64,000 nucleotides of DNA from Pyrus communis (Eukaryota; Streptophyta; Magnoliopsida; Rosales; Rosaceae). A program made the translations under genes and the position numbers. This document shows, piece after piece, positions 57,190 to 64,000 of the stretch. How positions within the stretch are numbered: position 1 is the stretch's first letter; every line of letters begins with the position of its first letter. The notes under the pieces are model-generated. The model saw only the letters and a program-made list of their open reading frames with translations, was not told the DNA's origin and ran no database searches. The stretch covers positions 19,045,428 to 19,109,427 of the forward strand of contig NC_084803.1 of NCBI RefSeq assembly GCF_963583255.1, read 5' to 3'.

Positions 57190-59775
57190 GGTGCATGATT
57201 CACTTGCATCAAGTTATTTTGGGCCGGTGTCTCCCACTTCTTCAATAAGCCAATTTGGGCTTGGCGGCGTCTCTGAGCCCACGTCACACTATCAGCGCTC
57301 CTGGCCTACTTCAGTCACATCGCTGTGGTTACATCCAGAGCTGGTATATCAAACCAGCCATGGTCTTCACGCATGGTCATCTCTATTTGAGGAATATGGA
57401 TGGGTTGATTACAATAGTTCATCAGATAAAGTTACGTCCATTGTAACATACATATGCTGTGTTGGTGGATGGTAACACTGATACCGTTTTTGTTGGGGAC
57501 TAAAGTTAGGACAAACACACTGCATTGCACACGGGTCAAGTTTGTTTTGTTGAATTTATGGAGGTAGATATAGGTTACGCAACAAAAAACTTTGGGTTCT
57601 AATTGTAGGGATGAAGACAGTGTGACATGATCTGCAAGTGCTACCAAAGAAGTTCGAAAAGAAAGAACTCGTGATGCCATGCAGTTCAGAAGGTGAATGA
57701 CATAAGTTACTGCATCATCTCAGAATGTTTTGGACGCACAAACCCCAATCAGAAAAAGACGAGTAATCTTTAGAATGTGCAAGTTCTTTCTTTTGGTCAC
57801 TCCATTTTGTTGCAGAGTTTGGAGACAAGTTGTCCCACGAAGAATGCAATTTTTTATTTTTTATTTTGAAAAATTGGGAATGTTGAGAATTACGATATTC
57901 GCCAACCTTTTTGGATTTGAAGACATTATCTAGAAGTGAATATTGATTGTAGATCATGCAATAAAATGTTTTGAAAATTGCCCTCATATCACTTTTAGTC
58001 ATGGTAGGGCAATCATCCACAAACGTTATATACCAGTGGATTCCATACTGAGTAGTAATATGAGATGACCCCCGCACATCATAATGAATCAACTCGAAAG
58101 GAACAATTTTTTTATTAAAACTCAAGGAATATGAAGCTCTATGGGTTTTAGCTAATGTGCAAATATTATGCTTTAGGGAAGAGTCTAAAATATTATGAAA
58201 TAAAAAGGGAAGTAACTTTCTCAAATAACCAAAAGATGCATGACCTAATTGACAATGTCATAACTGAATAGCCTCACCTTGCTATTATCACTACTTCGAC
58301 TTGATTAACACGGGTCAAGGGCTACATTATCCACATAGTAAAATCCCGTCCTTTTAGTACCACGCCTAATGATCACCTGACTTCGAATATCCTGAATCAA
58401 TAAAAAAGGGAACATTAGCACAACATAATCTAACTACTCGATGACTTGGCCATTGACAATAAATTATTCGAGAGTGCGGGAACAAGTGTATAGTTATGTA
58501 AAGAGAGAGTAGAGGTGAGTGCTTTAGAATCCAATCAAGTAATTGGAACAATACCCTAATTAGTCGTGACAACACTGCCCCATGGTGAGGATGTTATAGA
58601 TTTATTGAGGATTTGGTCATAGGTTATAAGGTTTCTAGCACCCGAATCAATGATCCAGCCCATATCTCGATTTGCATATGCAATTAAAGAAGTGATCATA
58701 TTACCTGTATCTTTAAACAAAATTATTTGAAGAGATCATGTTGAGAAGTGAAAGTTGTTCAGTTAAATCATCTCGATGCACTTCTTGCACCTGTCCCGCT
58801 AATGGAGTTCGGACAGCACTCCAGCTTGGTGAGTTAGGTCAACATTGGGCCCAACATGGCTAGCAGCTACGACTACAACTCTTGGCCCAATTTTTGCAAG
58901 TTTGGCATATGCGGGATTTTTGTGAGCCTTTCTGTTGTTCTACTTTCTTCTCTCCATGAACTAATCTAGATAACCATGGATTTCGAAACATGTTTCTTTC
59001 ATGTGACGAATTCCATTGTAGTGGCTGCACCATAGCTTATCATTTTCAACTTCATCCAAATCCCGCAGAGAATGCAGAGGTCCCGTTGAGGGAGACTTAC
59101 TAACCATGGTCATAGAAGAACTACTGTTAGCATTTTTACCGCCGAGCATAGTAGTTTGTCGTTGTGCTTCACGCTAAATGGTGTTGAAGCACTATTCTAT
59201 TACCAGGACCGACTTCATAGGAGGAATGTTGCTCTAAATTGGAACGAACACGTCATCAAGTTCTACGAGAAAATCATACACCCAATCTTTTTTAAGATCG
59301 TCTTTCAAGGTCTCCAAATCAGCAACATACACCATCTTATTTGGACGCCGTTTATCCATCTCCTACCACTTGTTTTTCAACTCTACTAAATAATGATTTA
59401 CTGGACGCCTGTTTTGCTTTGTCCTCGTTGCCTTGCATCAGAACTTGTAATATTGAGATTGATCAACCCCGTCATAAAACATTTGGGTGACACTATCCCA
59501 AATGTTCTTGGTTGTCCGCAATTCGATGAACATCCTAAGTGGATATAGATCTATGGTTTTCAGCAACCAAGCTCCTACAATTATGGCCTTGGTAAGCCAC
59601 TTCAAGTAACCATGTTTCGTCTCATCAACCATCGCAATGTGTCCATTAATCAAGTATCCAAGCTTGTTTAAGCCCGCAACATGAATCTCCATCATCCTCG
59701 ACCATACCTTGTAGTTCGTAGTTCGTATCATTCACCTTGAACCCAAACAATAAGCCATGGATGTTGGAAAACTCA
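57190..59775 (-). mobile_element. Degenerate Ty1/copia element (gag to integrase)
   Basis: Minus strand: gag (59438-59731; NYKVWSRMMEIHVAGLNKLG), a zinc-knuckle region (58961-59149; CSHYNGIRHMKETCFEIHGY), protease remnants, pre-integrase and integrase (57715-58224; CTLAKTHRASYSLSF, FVDDCPTMTKSD) and the integrase tail (57432-57680). Stops and shifts interrupt all of it. RT, RNase H and both LTRs are missing. The 5' side is cut by a gypsy LTR at 59776. Confidence 0.85.
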
Positions 59776-59873
59776 TGTAACGACCCGTCCCGAATTTTAC
59801 GGAACATGGTGATTTTGTCTTTCTAAAGTTATCGCCCTGGAAATGTGTGGTTCGTTTTGGTAAGTAAGGGTAG
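59776..59873 (+). repeat. Fragment of a gypsy LTR
   Basis: TGTAACGACCCGTCCCGAAT is a typical start of long plant Ty3/gypsy LTRs. It is cut after about 95 bases, where gypsy pol coding sequence begins. Confidence 0.6.
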
Positions 59874-60250
59874 TTGAGTCCTCGATATGTTAGTCTCTAC
59901 AAAATCACAAAGAGAATTGGCGTGGTTGCTTATAGATTGGAGTTACCACCAGAATTGTCACAAATACATGATGTATTTCAGGTTTCCATGCTTCAAAAGT
60001 ATGTACCAGATCCATCTCACGCTTTGCAGCCGCAACTGTTGGAAGTGAGTCAGGAGTACATGGGTTATGGAACCAATGGCGATTATTGACCGACAAGATA
60101 AAATGTTGAGAAACAAGGTCATTCCGTTGGTGAATGTGTTATGGAGGAACCACGCAGTCGAAGAGGCAACGTGCGAAACAGAAGAACTGATGAGGAGTCA
60201 ATATCTGCACCTGTTTACTTGAGGTAGTAAATTTTAGGGACGAAATTCTC
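59874..60250 (+). pseudogene. Ty3/gypsy pol C-terminus
   Basis: The frame SPRYVSLYKITKRIGVVAYR, LELPPELSQIHDVFQVSMLQ, KYVPDP, then after a frameshift MLRNKVIPLVNVLWRNHAVE, EATCETEELMRSQY, is the segment after the integrase core in plant gypsy elements. The upstream protease, RT, RNase H and integrase core are absent. Confidence 0.9.
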
Positions 60251-60261
60251 TTATGGGGGTA

Positions 60262-62550
60262 CATTGTGATACCTCGTCCTAAATTTGTAGTATTTTGTTG
60301 TTATCGAACATATGAAATTACAAAATTGCCCTTAAGGCATGAACGTTGACTTTGATTGACCGTCTTATCGAAATGCGTATGATTACCTTTCTTAGTTTAT
60401 TCTTATTGTACTCGTCACCACAAACGCGTAGGTACGAACGGATTTGAAATTTGAGTTATAGCAAAGTTTTTAAGTTTTGAAACGTCGAACGTTTTTTGGA
60501 TATTTTGTGTTTCGTTTTTAACGATCTTAATTTGCAAGCCAATGGGACCCATTTGGGATTCTTGCCCCCTTATCCCTTTCCCTATCCGTGAGTCGCCCCA
60601 TCCCCTTTTATTCTGAAAATCTCTCAGCTTTCTCTTATCTCTCACCTTTACTTTTCTCTCTTTCTATTTAGCTCTCCCGACTCCTTCTTCTATGTTCTCT
60701 TTCTCTCCCTTTCTCTCCAAGCTTCACTTACACGACAATGTCTACCACCTGGACGTCGTGATCTTGAAACCTCTGAGCCAAGGCATGGGTACTCCAACAG
60801 TGACAGAGCCACTGTTCATTCCCTTCCCCGACGAACTTCGACAGATTTTGTGACTTTTCCGACTTGAGTAAGTTCCTTGAAACCTTTTGGTTGTGTTTTA
60901 AGGTTAGATCAAGGCATGTTTTAAGTTGTATATGTTTGTTGGACGCATAAATAGCTCGGAGGAAGCTTTCCCTAGTTTTTTGCGAGAACCCTAGTCTTCC
61001 AGGCCCATTTTTTGGCCAACTCTGGCCACGACATGTCTCCAAATTGGTACAAATCTCTTCCTTTCATCCTAAGCTTCATTTCAATAGCTAGAACATTGAA
61101 AATGGTGAAGAAATGAGCTCGAACGGAGCTCTAGAACTTCTACCTAGATTCTGCCAGACCCACAACCTGAAATCGAGTTGACTTGACCCATAACCCTAAA
61201 ACCGGATCTAACCCAGAACCGAGCCCAACCCAACAAACCAGGCCCAACCCAATAATCCAATCCAACCCAGCAACTTAAAACCCAGATTTGACTCGTACCA
61301 ATTCCCAGATTCCATGGTTCGCGCATGGAGCACACATGCCTCTACTGGAGGTACTATGCTTTGCCACCATGCCAACGACTCTTTTGGCGACCAATCATGG
61401 CGCGTGAGGGAACCCAAGGTCCCCTCTTAGGTTTTCCGACGTCCTAAATCCGTTTATGACCTCCGTTTTTCCAAATTCAATCGTTTTAGTAGAGTTTAAT
61501 TAATTGGTCCCTTTATGTGCTTATGTGTGTTTGTTAGCAGCATTTCCGTCCTCTCTATTCGAACAGCTCTTCGACGACGGAGTTCTGTAAGTGGACCCTA
61601 CCAAAATGCATGATTTTATTACTAGAAATGCATACATGAAAAACATGATTTTAAGATTACGTTTTATGAAACATTTATGAGTAAATCGTATTTACACTTT
61701 ATGAAACATCATGTTTTATTGATTTTACGTTTACTGAGATATTTATGAACATGGATTTATAATATGATGTTTGAGATATTTAGCTCCGATGAGATATATT
61801 TTGGAAAGATTATGTTCATTATTTTTTGTGCTTACTTAGTGGTTATTCCTACTATGTGCCTACGGGCGAATGATATTTATATATAGCTTCGGTTAGAAGA
61901 TATTTATATATGGCTTTGGTCGGGCGATGTAGGGCCTTCAGGCGATTGTGATACCACTACTAAGCACACTTTATATGATATATGTTTTATGAAAGGTTTT
62001 ATCGCATGCTAGGGTTTTCGGAAAATATATTACTTATTATGCTATATGAGTTTTCTAAACTGAGGGTTAGTACGTTGAAAAATAACTGTTTTAGTATTAC
62101 ATACATATAAATTTGGTCCACTCTTTTTTTGTTTTGCTCCTCCTCAAGACCTAGGAATGAGGCATACGACCCGAGCTACGAGGCATTCCCATATTAGTGA
62201 ATTTGTGTCCTCCTCTCTACGTAGGACATCTCTTGTAATAGCACTTTCTATTATTCCTTCCGTTTGTACTCCTAATTAGTTGTATGCTTTGAACATGTCA
62301 TGCATTATCACTCTTTAATTGTTGGCAGTTGAATATTATATTTTATTAAGGTTTGTAATTGATAACTATATTGCATTGTTAAGCGCAAACTTTATTATGC
62401 ATGTTTTACATGTTCTCAACATATGCATTCATAAAATAGCTTACGTCACCCTCGGGTGTCAGCCGACACATGGCCATCGCGTTGTCCTTCGGACACTGAA
62501 ATCGGAGCATGTAAACTTGTTTGATGCAAAGGTCTGACCCAAGATCGGGG
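60262..62550 (+). repeat. Long LTR of a Ty3/gypsy element
   Basis: It follows the pol tail after GGGGGTACAT and begins TGTGATACCTCGTCC, related to the start at 59776. It contains no gene; frames on either strand are short. It ends near GACCCAAGATCGGGG (about 62550), but the right boundary is not certain and a matching left LTR is not in the window. Confidence 0.65.
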
Positions 62551-62939
62551 TAACAGCCTTGTCCTCAGCCATTGCAGCAACAAATTGGGGCTTTCGTGTA
62601 CAAGTTTGGGGCATGGGTTGTGGGTTGGCTACTTATAATTGCTTCTAAAGAGTTTCCTTTTGAGTCTCTGCCTCCACCTTGGTATACCGAGTATTTAGGA
62701 AGGTTCAGTGAGTGAGGAGTAAATTTCCTAGAGGAATTTCAGCTATTTTCCTAGAGGAATTTCGGCTATGGCTCTGGATTTGGATGTTGCAGATTGCTCT
62801 AACCCTCTCCTTAAGACCTCTATTTATAGTGGTCTAGTTACAATTAGGTTGGAGGCTTTGGACTCTAAGCCAAAGCCACTAAACCAAGCATATTCCCTAT
62901 CCTTTGATGGATAAATAATTAAAGATTTTACTGTCATTT
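62551..62939. other. Unassigned; short direct repeat
   Basis: TTCCTAGAGGAATTTC-G/A-GCTAT occurs twice in tandem at 62727 and 62749. A TATA-like CTATTTATAGTGG is at 62819. This may be part of another LTR. Confidence 0.35.
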
Positions 62940-63106
62940 AGTACTACGGTCTAGTGATATTCTTTTTCACTTGTAAATGAGAAGCCTTAGGTTCGATTCT
63001 TCACAAAGGCGAATTTGAACTATATTATTACTAGCCCATTGTGAGACTAAACCCACTCCTTGTGTAAATAATATAGTTTGTTAAAAAAACAAAAAAACAA
63101 AAAGAT
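62940..63106 (+). mobile_element. tRNA-derived SINE (copy 2)
   Basis: TACGGTCTAGTGATATTC (A-box region), CTTAGGTTCGATTC (B box) and the body GCGAATTTGAACTATATTAT, ending in an AAAAAAACAAAAAAAC tail. Same family as 19104-19252 and longer between the boxes. Confidence 0.8.
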
Positions 63107-64000
63107 TTTACCAAATCATAATCCACCCCCTATTTAGGTGGATTATAGGTGGTTTATATTGTTTTACTGAGTCAAATAAAACTAACAAAGATCTAGGGTT
63201 TGGTGTTGGGTATGAGTCTCTTGTCTCCAAGACTAACTAGGATTCAGTTTTAGGTTTGGTGTCCACAAGGGTTTCAAGTTGTCGGCTATAGTTTAGAAAA
63301 AGAGAGTGGCCGAAACTGCTTTGATGTCAAGATAATTTTTAGAGTTTAACTAGAAAACAGTACCCGCGCGTTGCTGTGAGATTACAAATCGTATGAAAAT
63401 TTATGCTTCAAATATATAAAAGATTGTGTCATAGAAGATTAATATCATTTATAAAAAAATTAGACTATTTACATGTAAAAAATGTAAGGAAATATTGTTT
63501 CAATCTAGCTACTACAATGAATTGAAAATTTAAGCAATCATACCCAATGTCGTGAGAATAAGGTCTTTTGGTAGAATAGCACTGGTTTTATGTTTGTTCC
63601 TCTTCACCATTGAAATTTCTTCTACAATAACTACAAATTTACAAAAGATACAAAACAATCATTGTTATTTTGACATATATGTAAGTAAGAGCAGGCAACA
63701 TTTGAAAACACAATCACCTAAATTTAAACTGAGTTAAATGTAAAGAGAATATAAATTTTTTCCTTACCAAACCAGGGAGCTGAAACATATGACTTAGAAT
63801 ACAATGACTGTCATATGCCTTGATCATTTGTAATGTACTTGCCACTGCCTCTTTGATCATCTCTTATGTAATAGCCCTCTGTAAAGATCCAAAACATGAG
63901 AACAATAGTTTAAACAATTTAGAAACAAATTGGAGCAGTTAACTTGAGTTTCAGGTTCAGCTAATAGAAAATTGTGGTGCAAACAAACTAAAAGCGGATC
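63107..64000. other. No gene recognised
   Basis: AT-rich. 63345-63385 (ACTAGAAAACAGTACCCGCGC) resembles text seen near some plant Helitron copies, but no ends could be found. Confidence 0.35.

Noticed and set aside
63345..63385. Possible Helitron start text
   Set aside because: No terminal hairpin with CTRR or second end could be found within the window.

Overview
The window is nuclear DNA of a flowering plant. The genes have short exons with GT..AG introns, most of the sequence is transposons, and I see no bacterial operon signals. The MITE, SINE and LTR families look like those of woody Rosaceae (apple/pear type); that placement is an inference from recalled repeat families, not a search result. 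All three intact host genes lie on the minus strand: a 7-exon centrin (17052-18714), a 2-exon red chlorophyll catabolite reductase (RCCR/ACD2, 38980-40764) and a 2-exon class-B heat shock factor (HSFB1, 43328-45271) with two upstream ORFs in its leader. From memory, the Arabidopsis orthologues HSFB1, ACD2 and a centrin are consecutive genes (At4g36990, At4g37000, At4g37010). The window therefore appears to be an old gene trio spread apart by about 20 kb of inserted DNA.

Layout. 1-11954: two copies of one Ty1/copia family, head to head, flanking an inverted segment. The copia insertion lies in the last exon of a methylenetetrahydrofolate reductase (MTHFR) pseudogene. Most of the MTHFR remnant sits inverted beside the left copy (3913-4800), and the last codons sit beside the right copy (11927-11954), with the same 5-bp target duplication at both places. 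5318-8144 is a shortened duplicate of 15181-21747. 12607-13590 is a 32-bp minisatellite. 14331-14895 and 4800-5240 are opposite-orientation copies of a repeat built from small palindromes. 15690-16110 is a PPR gene remnant.

21051-29283 is a CYP707A-like cytochrome P450 pseudogene with frame lesions. Its introns hold a degenerate copia, a TRIM solo LTR and a gypsy-type LTR. 29284-32098 is mostly non-genic, with an hAT-type MITE and a TRIM. 32099-37313 is a complete PIF/Harbinger transposon with inverted termini, a TAA duplication, an open Myb/SANT ORF1 and an open 470-residue DDE transposase; it is the best candidate here for a still-mobile element. 41178-42296 is a long inverted-repeat element. 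45676-48516 is non-genic.

48517-52225 is a 3.7-kb CACTA element with a TAG duplication and no transposase. It carries host gene fragments, one of them DUF707-like (Pack-CACTA). 55019-57000 holds MITEs, one partly duplicated in tandem. 57190-59775 is a dead copia, followed by a Ty3/gypsy pol tail and a long LTR (59776-62550). A SINE lies at 62940-63106, and the rest to 64000 is non-genic.

The host genes do not form a functional unit. Centrin acts in the cytoskeleton and in DNA repair, RCCR in chlorophyll breakdown, and HSFB1 as a transcriptional regulator. The main interest is genome rearrangement by transposons, the apparently intact Harbinger, the gene-carrying CACTA, and translational control of HSFB1.
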